Positions 1 through 7,822 of a stretch of 64,000 nucleotides of DNA are shown one piece after another. Where the stretch lies: assembly GCF_900236475.1 (NCBI RefSeq), contig NZ_LT963352.1:2604001-2668000 (forward strand), read 5' to 3'. The stretch's first letter is position 1, and each line of letters begins with the position of its first letter. Below the pieces are notes generated by a model that made no database searches, had not been told where the DNA came from, and saw nothing but the letters and a program-made list of their open reading frames with translations. Made by a program: the position numbers and the translations under genes. Source of the stretch: Streptomyces chartreusis NRRL 3882. Lineage in GTDB: Bacteria > Actinomycetota > Actinomycetes > Streptomycetales > Streptomycetaceae.

Positions 1-162
1 CGGGAAGTAGTCGGGGTTGGTGCGGGTGGAGTTGATCGCCTCCACGAGCTCCGGGCGGCGCCCCCACAGGGTGACCTCGCACCCGGCGTCGGCGAGCACC
101 ATGCCGAAGGCCGTGCCCCACGAACCGGCGCTCAGGACCGCCGCCTTGACCGGCTTGCTCAC
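1..162 (-). CDS. gpsA: Glycerol-3-phosphate dehydrogenase [NAD(P)+], N-terminal part
   Basis: Only the first 54 codons lie in the window; the gene continues past the left edge. The visible protein begins [20 protein letters not shown], with the glycine-rich NAD(P)-binding loop of GpsA (usual form GxGxWGTA; here the first glycine reads S-A-G-S-W-G-T-A), followed by a Rossmann beta-alpha-beta containing [12 protein letters not shown]. GpsA reduces dihydroxyacetone phosphate to sn-glycerol 3-phosphate for phospholipid synthesis. The GTG start overlaps the stop of the upstream acyltransferase gene (GTGA), so the two are translationally coupled and form one phospholipid-precursor unit. Confidence 0.9.
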   Translation of the reverse strand, partial: MSKPVKAAVLSAGSWGTAFGMVLADAGCEVTLWGRRPELVEAINSTRTNPDYFP

Positions 163-995
163 TTGCCCAGCCCCTCTTCCTGTGCCGACTGTGCCGGCTG
201 TGCCGTGTGCGCCGACTGCACCGGAGACGCCGCCTGCTGCCCGCCCCGCGGTGTCTGTGTCTGCGCCTGGGTGCGGCGCCGCTGTTCGATCCGCTCCCGG
301 CGCGGGTCGTAGGGCGTCTCGGGCGCCTTCTCGCCGCGGATCTCCTCCAGCTGCCGGGTGATCGCGGCCATGATGACCTCGGTGGCCTCCTTCAGCAGCT
401 CCGCGGTCATCTCCCGGTCGTAGAACCGCGAGAGGTCCACCGGCGGTCCGGCGAGCACGCGGTGCGTCTTGCGCGGCAGGAGGTGCGGCTTCTTCGCGTA
501 CGGCGGCAGCAGTTCGTTGCAGCCCCACTGGGCGACGGGGATCACCGGGCACTTGGTCTGGAGGGCGACGCGCGCGGCCCCGGTCTTGCCGGTCATGGGC
601 CAGCCCTCCGGGTCCCGGGTGAGGGTGCCCTCGGGGTAGAAGGCGACGCATTCCCCGCGGTCCACGGCGTCGATCGCGGCCCGGAAGGCGCTCAGCGCGT
701 CCGTGCTCTCGCGGTAGACGGGGATCTGCCCGGTGCCGCGCATCGCGGCGCCGACGAATCCCTTCTTGAAAAGCCCGCTCTTCGCGAGGAATCGCGGGAC
801 GCGCCCGGTGTTGTACTGAAAGTGCGCGTAAGCGAAGGGGTCGATGTGCGAATTGTGATTCACCGCGGTGATAAATCCACCCTCGGCCGGAATGTGCTCC
901 ATTCCGCGCCAGTCCCGCCTGAGCAGAACCACCAGCGGCGGTTTGCAGATCACCGCGGCGAAGCGGTACCAGAAGCCGATTCTGCGGCGGGGCAC
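159..995 (-). CDS. plsC: 1-acyl-sn-glycerol-3-phosphate acyltransferase (PlsC family)
   Basis: A 278-aa membrane-associated acyltransferase of the PlsC/LPLAT family, which transfers a fatty acyl group to lysophosphatidic acid. The catalytic HxxxxD motif is seen as NHNSHID near residue 50 and the substrate-binding motif as FYPEGT near residue 120. The C-terminal 40 residues are a low-complexity Gln/Ala/Pro tail. The start is taken at GTG 995 ([12 protein letters not shown]), preceded by GAGGAAGG about 8 nt upstream; the reading frame stays open further upstream, but those residues look non-coding. The stop overlaps the gpsA start by 4 nt. Divergent from cofC. Confidence 0.9.
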   Translation of the reverse strand: MPRRRIGFWYRFAAVICKPPLVVLLRRDWRGMEHIPAEGGFITAVNHNSHIDPFAYAHFQYNTGRVPRFLAKSGLFKKGFVGAAMRGTGQIPVYRESTDALSAFRAAIDAVDRGECVAFYPEGTLTRDPEGWPMTGKTGAARVALQTKCPVIPVAQWGCNELLPPYAKKPHLLPRKTHRVLAGPPVDLSRFYDREMTAELLKEATEVIMAAITRQLEEIRGEKAPETPYDPRRERIEQRRRTQAQTQTPRGGQQAASPVQSAHTAQPAQSAQEEGLGK

Positions 996-1153
996 GCGGA
1001 CACCTTCCTCTAGGGCCTGAAGCGGGGGCCATGGGGGGCCGCACAAGTGTCGCCCCAGGCCGCCGGTCTGTCGAGAACACCGTACGCCCCGACACGCCGG
1101 GCACCGGTGGCCCCGGGTGACAATGACCGCGACAAGAGAGGGACGGAACACCT

Positions 1154-1792
1154 GTGCAGTGGACCTTGGTCGTACCCCTGAAGCCCCTGGCCCAGGCCAA
1201 GAGCAGGCTCGCGGACACCGCGGACGACGGGCTGCGGCCGGACCTGGCGCTCGCCTTCGCCCAGGACACGGTGGCGGCCGCGCTGGCCTGCCCGGCGGTA
1301 CGGGATGTGGCAGTCGTCACGGACGACGCCCGGGCGGGCCGTGAGCTGTCCGCACTGGGCGCCGCGATCATCCCCGACGAGCCGGGAAGCGGCCTCAACG
1401 CCGCCCTCGCACACGCGGCGGGGGCCGTCCGGTCCGCACGTCCCGAAAGTCCGGTGGCCGCGCTGAACGCCGACCTGCCGGCGCTGCGTCCGCCGGAATT
1501 GGCCCGGGTACTCGATGCCGCCGCTGAATTCCCGCGCGCTTTTCTCCCGGACGCGGCCGCAATCGGTACGACCCTGCTGGCCGCCGGCCCCGGTCGGCCA
1601 TTGTTCCCTGCATTCGGTATCGATTCCCGCGCCCGGCACCGCGCGTCCGGGGCCGTGGAACTGTCCCTCGCCGCCGTGGACTCCGTACGCCAGGACGTGG
1701 ACACCGGCGACGACCTGCGCACCGCGCTGGCCCTGGGGGTCGGCCCTCATACGGCCGCGGCCGCCGCGCGGTTGCTGATACCCGGGCAGTAG
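1154..1792 (+). CDS. cofC: 2-phospho-L-lactate / phosphoenolpyruvate guanylyltransferase (coenzyme F420 synthesis)
   Basis: A 212-aa nucleotidyltransferase-fold protein of the CofC/FbiD family, which links GTP to a phospho-acid to make the activated precursor of the F420 side chain; in actinobacteria the substrate is thought to be phosphoenolpyruvate. The N-terminus [14 protein letters not shown] is the family signature for nucleotide binding, followed by VVTDD and ALNADLPAL (metal-binding aspartates). Length is normal for the family. The GTG start has GAGAGGGACGG just upstream. It stands apart from other F420 genes here. The downstream small gene follows after 9 nt in the same direction, so they probably share a transcript. 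Confidence 0.88.
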   Translation: MQWTLVVPLKPLAQAKSRLADTADDGLRPDLALAFAQDTVAAALACPAVRDVAVVTDDARAGRELSALGAAIIPDEPGSGLNAALAHAAGAVRSARPESPVAALNADLPALRPPELARVLDAAAEFPRAFLPDAAAIGTTLLAAGPGRPLFPAFGIDSRARHRASGAVELSLAAVDSVRQDVDTGDDLRTALALGVGPHTAAAAARLLIPGQ

Positions 1793-1801
1793 GCTGCGGC
1801 C

Positions 1802-2005
1802 ATGCAGGCGACCGCGTACACGTACGACCCCGAAAGCCGCAGCGGGCAGGTGCTCCTGGACGACGGCACCCCGGTGCCCTTCGACGCGGCGGCGTTCGAC
1901 GCCGGCGGTCTGAGGCTGCTGCGCCCGGGGCAGCGGGTGCGGATCGAGGTGGAGGGCGCGAAGGAGGACCTGCGGATCACTCTGGTGACCCTCCAGACCC
2001 TCTGA
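1802..2005 (+). CDS. Small OB-fold / cold-shock-like protein
   Basis: A 67-aa acidic protein starting MQATAYTYDPESRSGQVLLD. The pattern of short beta strands with a G-x-V-x-x-D-D-G-T turn and a final RPGQRVRIEVEG segment resembles the first strands of a cold-shock domain, although the RNA-binding aromatic motifs (KGFGF, VFVH) are absent. A role in nucleic acid binding is therefore only an inference from fold-like pattern. It lies 9 nt after cofC and ends just before a strong hairpin terminator shared with the convergent hupS gene. Confidence 0.7.
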   Translation: MQATAYTYDPESRSGQVLLDDGTPVPFDAAAFDAGGLRLLRPGQRVRIEVEGAKEDLRITLVTLQTL

Positions 2006-2024
2006 CCACTCCATGAACACACCG

Positions 2025-2054
2025 CGGGCCGGACTCCGTACGGAGTCCGGCCCG
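2025..2054. terminator. Bidirectional hairpin terminator between cofC operon and hupS
   Basis: A perfect 14-bp inverted repeat (CGGGCCGGACTCCG and its complement) separated by only TA, placed between two convergent genes. There is no U-tract, as is usual in Streptomyces. Confidence 0.8.
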
Positions 2055-2076
2055 GCGCGTGAGTGCCCCTGCGCCC

Positions 2077-2715
2077 CTACTTCTTGCGGGCGGTGGTCTT
2101 CTTCGCGGTGGTCTTGCGCGCCGTCGACTTCTTGGCGGGCGCCTTCTTGGCGGTCGCCTTCTTCGCCGGTGCCTTCTTGGCGGTGGTCTTCTTCGCGGCG
2201 GTGGTCTTGGCCGTGGTGGTCTTCTTGGCCGGGGCCTTCTTCGCCGTGGTCTTCTTGGCCGCCGCCGTCTTGGTGGTGGCCTTCTTCGCGGTCGTCTTCT
2301 TCGCCGTGGTCTTCTTCGCGGCGGCCGTCTTGCTGGTCGCCTTCTTCGCGGCGGCCTTCTTGACCGTCGCGCCGGCGCCGCCGGTCAGGCTGCCCTTGGG
2401 CGCCTTCTTGACGGAGACCTCGCCGCCACGCGGCAGCTTCTTCGAGCCGCTGACCAGGTCCTTGAAGCCCTGGCCCGCGCGGAAGCGCGGAACGGAGGTC
2501 TTCTTGACCCGAACCCGCTCGCCCGTCTGGGGGTTACGGGCGTAGCGGGCCGGACGGTCGACCTTCTCGAAGGAACCGAAGCCGGTGACGGAGACCCTCT
2601 CACCAGCGACGACCGCGCGGACGATGGCGTCCAGTACATGGTCGACAGCGTCGGCGGCCTGCTGTCGGCCGCCCATCTTGTCGGCAATCGCTTCTACGAG
2701 CTGCGCCTTGTTCAC
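2077..2715 (-). CDS. hupS: HU-type nucleoid protein with lysine-rich C-terminal tail (HupS)
   Basis: A 212-aa two-part DNA-binding protein. Residues 1-95 form a normal HU domain ([51 protein letters not shown]). Residues about 105-212 are a histone-H1-like tail of repeated xAKK tetrapeptides (TAKK, PAKK, AAKK). In streptomycetes this tailed HU paralogue (HupS) compacts spore chromosomes. The GTG start is preceded by GGGGAAG. The 120 bp upstream are unusually AT-rich for this genome (about 2740-2815) and should hold the promoter. The repetitive tail is a natural site for length variation. Confidence 0.95.
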   Translation of the reverse strand: MNKAQLVEAIADKMGGRQQAADAVDHVLDAIVRAVVAGERVSVTGFGSFEKVDRPARYARNPQTGERVRVKKTSVPRFRAGQGFKDLVSGSKKLPRGGEVSVKKAPKGSLTGGAGATVKKAAAKKATSKTAAAKKTTAKKTTAKKATTKTAAAKKTTAKKAPAKKTTTAKTTAAKKTTAKKAPAKKATAKKAPAKKSTARKTTAKKTTARKK

Positions 2716-2851
2716 GTCTTCCCCTTCGGAGACATCGCCAGAACGAAAGTGTTCAAGCTTTTTCGCACGTTAGGCAGATATATACCGCAAATCAAACACG
2801 AAACGGGCTTATCACCCTTGTGCCGCAGCGAACTCGACGGTGTCGTCCGGT

Positions 2852-3082
2852 TCAGCGTTCCTCGTCGGGGAGACGTCCCTCGTCGAGGTCCGCGGTGAAC
2901 CGATCCAGCCGCCTTGCCGCGTCGGCGAGATCGTGCTTGGCCGCGGCCGTAATGACCAGCAGCTTCCGGGTCAGCGCCATCCGTACGCCCTCCGGGACTT
3001 GCAGTGCGCGCACCCTTGCGTGCGCTTCCTTGAGTTGGTCCGCGACTGCCGCATAGAGCTCGAGTTGGCCGTCGTGTTCCAT
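2852..3082 (-). CDS. Small conserved helical protein of unknown function
   Basis: A 76-aa protein starting MEHDGQLELYAAVADQLKEA and ending DEGRLPDEER. It is predicted to be entirely alpha-helical, with heptad-like leucine spacing, and has no recognised catalytic motif. The frame stays open upstream to 3208, but ATG 3082 gives a compact start; no clear ribosome binding site precedes it, so the true start is uncertain. It lies between hupS and leuD on the same strand, with its own spacing on both sides. A homologue sits at the same place in S. coelicolor from memory; its function is not known to me. Confidence 0.65.
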   Translation of the reverse strand: MEHDGQLELYAAVADQLKEAHARVRALQVPEGVRMALTRKLLVITAAAKHDLADAARRLDRFTADLDEGRLPDEER

Positions 3083-3269
3083 GCACAGATTGTGCCATCT
3101 GGGGCGAGTTGTCGCCTGCGCAGGGGACAACTGCCGCCTCAAACGGCCTTCCGGGCGCACACGGAGGTCACGGCTGTACACCTCGCGTACCCCAACAACC
3201 ACCGGCATAACGTGGGAAGTTGATGGGCCGGGTCAGGGCGGGCAGGGCCGTTCGGGTGCAGAAACGGCT

Positions 3270-3298
3270 GTACCCCCGATCGGGCTGATCGGGGGTAC
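3270..3298 (-). terminator. Hairpin terminator downstream of leuD
   Basis: Perfect 12-bp stem GTACCCCCGATC / GATCGGGGGTAC with a 5-nt loop, about 60 nt after the leuD stop. Confidence 0.8.
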
Positions 3299-3359
3299 GG
3301 AGGGGGTGTTGCGGTGGCCGAAAGTCGCCTTGTTCAGGGGCGGCGGATCGTGCTCCGGA

Positions 3360-3953
3360 TCAGACCGGGAGCGTCCGCGGCTTGAACGACGGGCGCTTCG
3401 CCTCGTACGCGGCGATGTCCGCCTCGTTCTGGAGCGTGATCGAGATGTCGTCGAGGCCGTTCAGCAGCCGCCAGCGGGCGTTCTCGTCCAGCTCGAAGGA
3501 GGCGGTGATGCCCTCGGCGCGGACCTCGCGGGCGACCAGGTCGACGGTGATCTCGGCCTGCGGGTCCTTCTCGGTGAGCTCCCACAGCGCGTCCACGATC
3601 TTCTGCTCCAGAACGACCGTGAGCAGGCCGTTCTTGAGCGAGTTGCCGCGGAAGATGTCGGCGAAGCGGGAGGAGATCACGGCCTTGAAGCCGTAGTTCT
3701 GCAGCGCCCAGACGGCGTGCTCGCGGGAGGAGCCGGTACCGAAGTCGGGGCCGGCGACCAGGACGGTCGCGCCCTGCCGCTCGGGCTGGTTGAGCACGAA
3801 CGACGCGTCCTTGCGCCAGGCCTCGAACAGCCCGTCCTCGAACCCGTCCCGCGTGACCTTCTTGAGCCAGTGGGCAGGAATGATCTGGTCGGTGTCGACG
3901 TTGCTGCGGCGCAGCGGGACGGCCCGGCCGGTGTGGGTGGTGAAGGCTTCCAT
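3360..3953 (-). CDS. leuD: 3-isopropylmalate dehydratase small subunit
   Basis: A 197-aa LeuD subunit of the heterodimeric isomerase that converts 2-isopropylmalate to 3-isopropylmalate in leucine synthesis. The family signatures [14 protein letters not shown] near residue 18 and the swivelling-domain motif [14 protein letters not shown] near residue 70 are clear. Length is typical. The ATG lies 5 nt after the leuC stop, so LeuC and LeuD are co-translated in stoichiometric amounts. Confidence 0.97.
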   Translation of the reverse strand: MEAFTTHTGRAVPLRRSNVDTDQIIPAHWLKKVTRDGFEDGLFEAWRKDASFVLNQPERQGATVLVAGPDFGTGSSREHAVWALQNYGFKAVISSRFADIFRGNSLKNGLLTVVLEQKIVDALWELTEKDPQAEITVDLVAREVRAEGITASFELDENARWRLLNGLDDISITLQNEADIAAYEAKRPSFKPRTLPV

Positions 3954-3958
3954 GGTTC

Positions 3959-5389
3959 TCAGACTCCAGCGGGCGTACGGGTGTCGGCGGCGGACAGGTC
4001 GGCCGGGGAGGCCAGGTGGCCCAGGACGGCGGTAGCGGCCGCGACCTGCGGCGACACCAGGTGCGTCCGGCCGCCCTTGCCCTGCCGGCCCTCGAAGTTG
4101 CGGTTGGAGGTGGACGCGGAGCGCTCGCCCGGGGCCAGCTGGTCGGGGTTCATGCCCAGACACATCGAGCAGCCCGCGTGCCGCCACTCGGCGCCGGCCT
4201 CCTTGAAGACGACGTCCAGACCCTCGGAGACGGCCTGGAGACCGACCCGCGCGGAGCCCGGGACGACCAGCATCCGTACGCCGTCGGCGACTTTGCGGCC
4301 CTTGAGCAGCTCGGCCGCGGCGCGCAGGTCCTCGATGCGGCCGTTGGTGCAGGAGCCTACGAAGACGGTGTCCACCTTGATGGAGCGCAGCGGCTGACCG
4401 GCCTCCAACCCCATGTATTCCAGGGCCTTTTCGGCGGCGTAGCGCTCCGATGCGTCTTCGTACGAAGCAGGGTCGGGGACGGACGCCGAAAGCGGTGCGC
4501 CCTGGCCGGGGTTGGTGCCCCAGGTGACGAACGGCGACAGTTCGGCGGCCTCGATGACGACCTCGGCGTCGAACTCGGCGTCCTCGTCCGTCCTCAGCGT
4601 CTTCCAGTACTCGACGGCGGCGTCCCAGTCCGCGCCCTCGGGGGCGTGCGGACGGCCCTTGAGGTACGCGAAGGTGGTCTCGTCCGGGGCGATCATGCCC
4701 GCGCGGGCGCCGGCCTCGATCGACATGTTGCAGATGGTCATGCGCGCTTCCATCGAGAGCTTCTCGATGGCCTCGCCGCGGTACTCCAGGACGTAGCCCT
4801 GGCCGCCGCCGGTGCCGATCTTCGCGATGATCGCCAGGATCAGGTCCTTGGCGGTGACACCCTCGGGCAGTTCGCCGTTGACCGTGATCGCCATGGTCTT
4901 CGGGCGGGACATCGGCAGCGTCTGGGTGGCCAGCACGTGCTCCACCTGGGAGGTGCCGATGCCGAACGCCAGCGCGCCGAAGGCGCCGTGCGTGGAGGTG
5001 TGGGAGTCGCCGCAGACGACGGTGGTGCCCGGCTGGGTCAGGCCCAGCTGCGGACCGACGACGTGCACGACGCCCTGCTCGACGTCGCCCAGCGGGTGCA
5101 GCCGCACGCCGAAGTCGGCGGCGTTCTTGCGCAGCGTCTCCAGCTGGACCCGGGAGACCGGATCCGCGATCGGCTTGTCGATGTCGAGGGTGGGGGTGTT
5201 GTGGTCCTCGGTCGCGATGGTGAGGTCGAGGCGCCGCACCTTGCGGCCGCTCTTGCGGAGGCCGTCGAAGGCCTGCGGGCTGGTCACCTCGTGCAGCAGG
5301 TGCAGATCGATGAAGAGAAGGTCGGGCTCGCCCTCCGCGCGCCGGACGACATGGTCGTCCCAGACTTTCTCCGCGAGTGTCCTACCCAT
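3959..5389 (-). CDS. leuC: 3-isopropylmalate dehydratase large subunit
   Basis: A 476-aa aconitase-family subunit. The start is ATG 5389 ([15 protein letters not shown]), with GGAGGGAA upstream; the in-frame extension to 5539 is not protein-like. Visible iron-sulfur and active-site motifs include [28 protein letters not shown] and [12 protein letters not shown], the cysteines that hold the 4Fe-4S cluster. It pairs with LeuD. It is divergent from ndgR across 197 bp, the arrangement in which NdgR-type IclR proteins control leuCD. Confidence 0.97.
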   Translation of the reverse strand: MGRTLAEKVWDDHVVRRAEGEPDLLFIDLHLLHEVTSPQAFDGLRKSGRKVRRLDLTIATEDHNTPTLDIDKPIADPVSRVQLETLRKNAADFGVRLHPLGDVEQGVVHVVGPQLGLTQPGTTVVCGDSHTSTHGAFGALAFGIGTSQVEHVLATQTLPMSRPKTMAITVNGELPEGVTAKDLILAIIAKIGTGGGQGYVLEYRGEAIEKLSMEARMTICNMSIEAGARAGMIAPDETTFAYLKGRPHAPEGADWDAAVEYWKTLRTDEDAEFDAEVVIEAAELSPFVTWGTNPGQGAPLSASVPDPASYEDASERYAAEKALEYMGLEAGQPLRSIKVDTVFVGSCTNGRIEDLRAAAELLKGRKVADGVRMLVVPGSARVGLQAVSEGLDVVFKEAGAEWRHAGCSMCLGMNPDQLAPGERSASTSNRNFEGRQGKGGRTHLVSPQVAAATAVLGHLASPADLSAADTRTPAGV

Positions 5390-5553
5390 CGCTGTTCCCT
5401 CCGGCCGACGACGATCCGCCGGCCCAACTAGAGATCTTGAGGAGGCGGGCCCGCGCCCCTGCGTTTCCGGGCAACCGCCGCCAGGCCCGTACGTCACGGG
5501 CCGCTGTGACTTCGTGTCTTCCAGAGTGGCGGGTTCCACGAGAATTTGAACTT

Positions 5554-5574
5554 GCGTTTCACAGAGTGAGACGC
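5554..5574. promoter_or_regulatory. Imperfect palindrome in the leuC-ndgR divergent region (candidate NdgR operator)
   Basis: GCGTTTCA and TGAGACGC form an inverted repeat with one mismatch around a 5-base centre, ending 12 nt before the ndgR start. IclR proteins of the NdgR/LtbR/AreB group bind this intergenic region; that this particular repeat is the site is an inference. Confidence 0.5.
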
Positions 5575-5586
5575 GAGTATCGTTTC

Positions 5587-6303
5587 ATGGACAACAGTAG
5601 CGGCGTCGGCGTTCTGGACAAGGCGGCCCTCGTCCTGAGCGCTCTGGAGTCCGGTCCGGCCACCCTCGCGGGCCTGGTCGGCGCCACCGGACTGGCACGA
5701 CCCACGGCCCACCGCCTGGCCGTGGCGCTGGAACACCACCGCATGGTGGCGCGCGACATGCAGGGCCGTTTCATTCTCGGCCCTCGCCTGGCGGAACTGG
5801 CCGCGGCCGCGGGTGAGGACCGTCTCCTCGCCACCGCGGGCCCGGTGCTCACCCACCTCCGTGACGTCACGGGCGAGAGCGCGCAGCTCTACCGCCGCCA
5901 GGGCGACATGCGCATCTGCGTCGCCGCGGCGGAGCGTCTGTCCGGACTGCGGGACACCGTCCCGGTCGGTTCGACGCTCACCATGAAGGCCGGCTCCTCG
6001 GCGCAGATCCTGCTGGCCTGGGAGGAGCCGGAGCGGTTGCACCGCGGCCTGCAGGGCGCGCGCTTCACGGCGACGGCCCTGTCGGGCGTACGGCGGCGGG
6101 GCTGGGCACAGTCGATCGGTGAGCGCGAGCCGGGGGTGGCGTCCGTTTCCGCGCCGGTGCGGGGGCCGTCCAACCGTGTGGTTGCCGCCGTGTCGGTGTC
6201 CGGCCCCATCGAGCGCCTCACGCGGCACCCGGGCCGGATGCACGCCCAGGCCGTGATCGATGCGGCGGGGCGCCTCTCCGAGGCCCTTCGGCGCACGGGC
6301 TGA
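5587..6303 (+). CDS. ndgR: IclR-family regulator of leucine/amino-acid metabolism
   Basis: A 238-aa IclR-type regulator. Residues 10-70 form the winged helix-turn-helix (TLAGLVGATGLARPTAHRLA), and residues 80-238 form the effector-binding GAF-like domain (RRQGDMRICVAAAERLSGLR, VGSTLTMKAGSSAQ). Divergent placement from leuCD identifies it with NdgR/AreB/LtbR, a nearly universal actinobacterial regulator of leuCD and nitrogen metabolism. The start MDNSSGVGVLDKAAL at ATG 5587 leaves an imperfect palindrome within its own leader, suggesting autoregulation. Confidence 0.93.
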   Translation: MDNSSGVGVLDKAALVLSALESGPATLAGLVGATGLARPTAHRLAVALEHHRMVARDMQGRFILGPRLAELAAAAGEDRLLATAGPVLTHLRDVTGESAQLYRRQGDMRICVAAAERLSGLRDTVPVGSTLTMKAGSSAQILLAWEEPERLHRGLQGARFTATALSGVRRRGWAQSIGEREPGVASVSAPVRGPSNRVVAAVSVSGPIERLTRHPGRMHAQAVIDAAGRLSEALRRTG

Positions 6304-6396
6304 GCGTTTCGGGGAAGGTCGGCCTCAACGCCGCGGCAGGCTTTCCCCGACCAGGCGCCATGGCAGCTCGGGCTTTCATGTCGGCCGCCGGCCCTC

Positions 6397-6435
6397 AGTG
6401 GTTGATCGCGCAGTTCCCCGCGCCCCTTCAGGGCG
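6397..6435. repeat. Streptomyces-type intergenic repetitive element
   Basis: The block around CGCGCAGTTCCCCGCGCCCC is a sequence I recall as recurring in intergenic regions of many Streptomyces genomes, often next to terminators. Only one copy is in this window, so its repeat status rests on memory rather than on this sequence. Confidence 0.45.
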
Positions 6436-6441
6436 TACACA

Positions 6442-6471
6442 GAAGGCCCCTCACCGAGGTGAGGGGCCTTC
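6442..6471 (-). terminator. Terminator of the tRNA operon
   Basis: Perfect 13-bp stem GAAGGCCCCTCAC / GTGAGGGGCCTTC with a CGAG loop, starting 9 nt after the last tRNA. It also faces ndgR from the other side and may serve both. Confidence 0.85.
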
Positions 6472-6479
6472 GTCATGTG

Positions 6480-6552
6480 TACCCCCGACCGGATTCGAAC
6501 CGGCGCTACCGCCTTGAGAGGGCGGCGTGCTAGGCCGCTACACAACGGGGGC
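6480..6552 (-). tRNA. tRNA-Glu (CTC)
   Basis: A 73-nt cloverleaf. Acceptor arm GCCCCCG / CGGGGGT ends in a G-U pair, with an A discriminator. The T arm is GGTTCGAATCC and the anticodon loop CTCTCAA gives CTC. CCA is not encoded. Last gene of the five-tRNA operon. Confidence 0.95.
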
Positions 6553-6580
6553 GTGGACTCTGCGTTTCCGCAGGTCCGAG

Positions 6581-6652
6581 CTGGTCTACCTGGACTCGAA
6601 CCAAGACTAACTGAACCAGAATCAGTCGTGCTGCCAATTACACCATAGACCA
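6581..6652 (-). tRNA. tRNA-Gln (CTG)
   Basis: A 72-nt cloverleaf. Acceptor TGGTCTA / TAGACCA, discriminator G, anticodon stem ACTGA / TCAGT with loop TTCTGGT giving CTG. The acceptor differs from the other tRNA-Gln in this cluster by one compensated base pair (U-A here, C-G there). Confidence 0.95.
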
Positions 6653-6672
6653 ATGTGGTTTAGACCAGTCAG

Positions 6673-6745
6673 TACCCCCGACCGGATTCGAACCGGCGCT
6701 ACCGCCTTGAGAGGGCGGCGTGCTAGGCCGCTACACAACGGGGGC
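6673..6745 (-). tRNA. tRNA-Glu (CTC)
   Basis: A 73-nt cloverleaf, identical over the gene body to the copy at 6480-6552. CCA is not encoded. Confidence 0.95.
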
Positions 6746-6785
6746 CCTAGCAGTCCCGAGATGATCGTCGATCTTTCGGAACCAG

Positions 6786-6858
6786 TACCCCCGACCGGAT
6801 TCGAACCGGCGCTACTGCCTTGAGAGGGCAGCGTGCTAGGCCGCTACACAACGGGGGC
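6786..6858 (-). tRNA. tRNA-Glu (CTC), anticodon-stem variant
   Basis: A 73-nt cloverleaf like the other two tRNA-Glu genes, except that the anticodon stem is CTGCC / GGCAG instead of CCGCC / GGCGG: one base pair changed on both sides with pairing kept. Confidence 0.95.
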
Positions 6859-6898
6859 TTGCGGATCGGAATCCGCTGGTGCAGATGAGCTCTGCGAG

Positions 6899-6970
6899 CT
6901 GGCCTACCTGGACTCGAACCAAGACTAACTGAACCAGAATCAGTCGTGCTGCCAATTACACCATAGGCCA
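6899..6970 (-). tRNA. tRNA-Gln (CTG)
   Basis: A 72-nt cloverleaf, first gene of the tRNA operon. Acceptor TGGCCTA / TAGGCCA, G discriminator, anticodon loop TTCTGGT. Confidence 0.95.
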
Positions 6971-7061
6971 CTGGAACGCAAGCCCCTGAGGGGGATTTTG
7001 TTCTAGTACTGCGCCTGGGGCTCCTGCCTTCCGGCCCGCTCCCCGCGGCGCAGGAAGAACA

Positions 7062-7793
7062 TTACCTGAAGGTGGACGGGGCTCCAAAACGACTATCCGT
7101 GCCGAGCAGAGACGGCAGTTCGGCGAGGGAGGCGATGCGGTGCGGCCCGACGGGCGGATCGATGGTGGCGTACGCGCCCCCGCGGTCGATCCACACCGAC
7201 AGCAGCCCGGCGTCGGCGGCACCCCGTCCGTCGATCTCCGGGTGGTCGCCGACGTAGGCGACCTGGTGCGGCGGCAGGCCGAGGGCCTCGCAGGCGGCGA
7301 GGAACGCGCGGGCCTCGGGTTTGGAGACGCCGAGCTCGGCCGCGCACAGGATGCTCTCGAAGCGGTCGTGGACGCCGAGGACGCGCAGTTTGCGGTCCTG
7401 GACGTGGAGGCTGGAGTTGGACAGCACGGCGTGTCGGTGGCTGGCGGCGAGGGCGTCGAGGACGGGCAGGACGTCCGGGAAGAGGGCCCAGACCGCCTCG
7501 TAGTGGGTGATGTACCGCTGGAACCACGCGTCGGCCTCGGCGTCGGTGAGGTCCTGGCCGAGGAACACTCGTACGCGGTCGCGCCGCTGGTCCTCGAAGG
7601 TGGCCTCACCGGCCGCGAAGCGCGCCCACTGCACGTCGGTGATCTCCCGCCAGCGGGCGATGGCCTGCTCGACGGTGTCGTAGTCGTCGAGCAGGCCCTC
7701 GGCGGTCAGGTGGGCGCTCATGCCGAGGCGGTCGGCGGTGGTGTAGTCGAAGAGGGTGTCGTCGACGTCCCAGACCACGGCGTGGATCCTCAT
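7062..7793 (-). CDS. HAD-superfamily hydrolase
   Basis: A 243-aa haloacid-dehalogenase-type phosphatase. Motif I is WDVDDTLFD (residues 8-16, nucleophile Asp then acid/base Asp), motif II is VLSNSS, motif III is the lysine of GVSKPEARAF and motif IV is YVGDHPEIDGRGA. A helical cap of about 80 residues lies between motifs I and II (subclass C1). The substrate cannot be read from the sequence; such proteins usually dephosphorylate small phosphorylated metabolites in the cytosol. Start ATG 7793. It lies alone between the tRNA operon and the broken secreted-protein gene. Confidence 0.85.
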   Translation of the reverse strand: MRIHAVVWDVDDTLFDYTTADRLGMSAHLTAEGLLDDYDTVEQAIARWREITDVQWARFAAGEATFEDQRRDRVRVFLGQDLTDAEADAWFQRYITHYEAVWALFPDVLPVLDALAASHRHAVLSNSSLHVQDRKLRVLGVHDRFESILCAAELGVSKPEARAFLAACEALGLPPHQVAYVGDHPEIDGRGAADAGLLSVWIDRGGAYATIDPPVGPHRIASLAELPSLLGTDSRFGAPSTFR

Positions 7794-7822
7794 GGTCCGA
7801 CCGTACCCACTGCCGCGGGTCC

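Noticed and set aside
2077..2400. The lysine-rich tail of HupS as a separate repeat element
   Set aside because: The repeat is in frame and typical of tailed HU proteins, so it is protein-coding and not an independent repeat.
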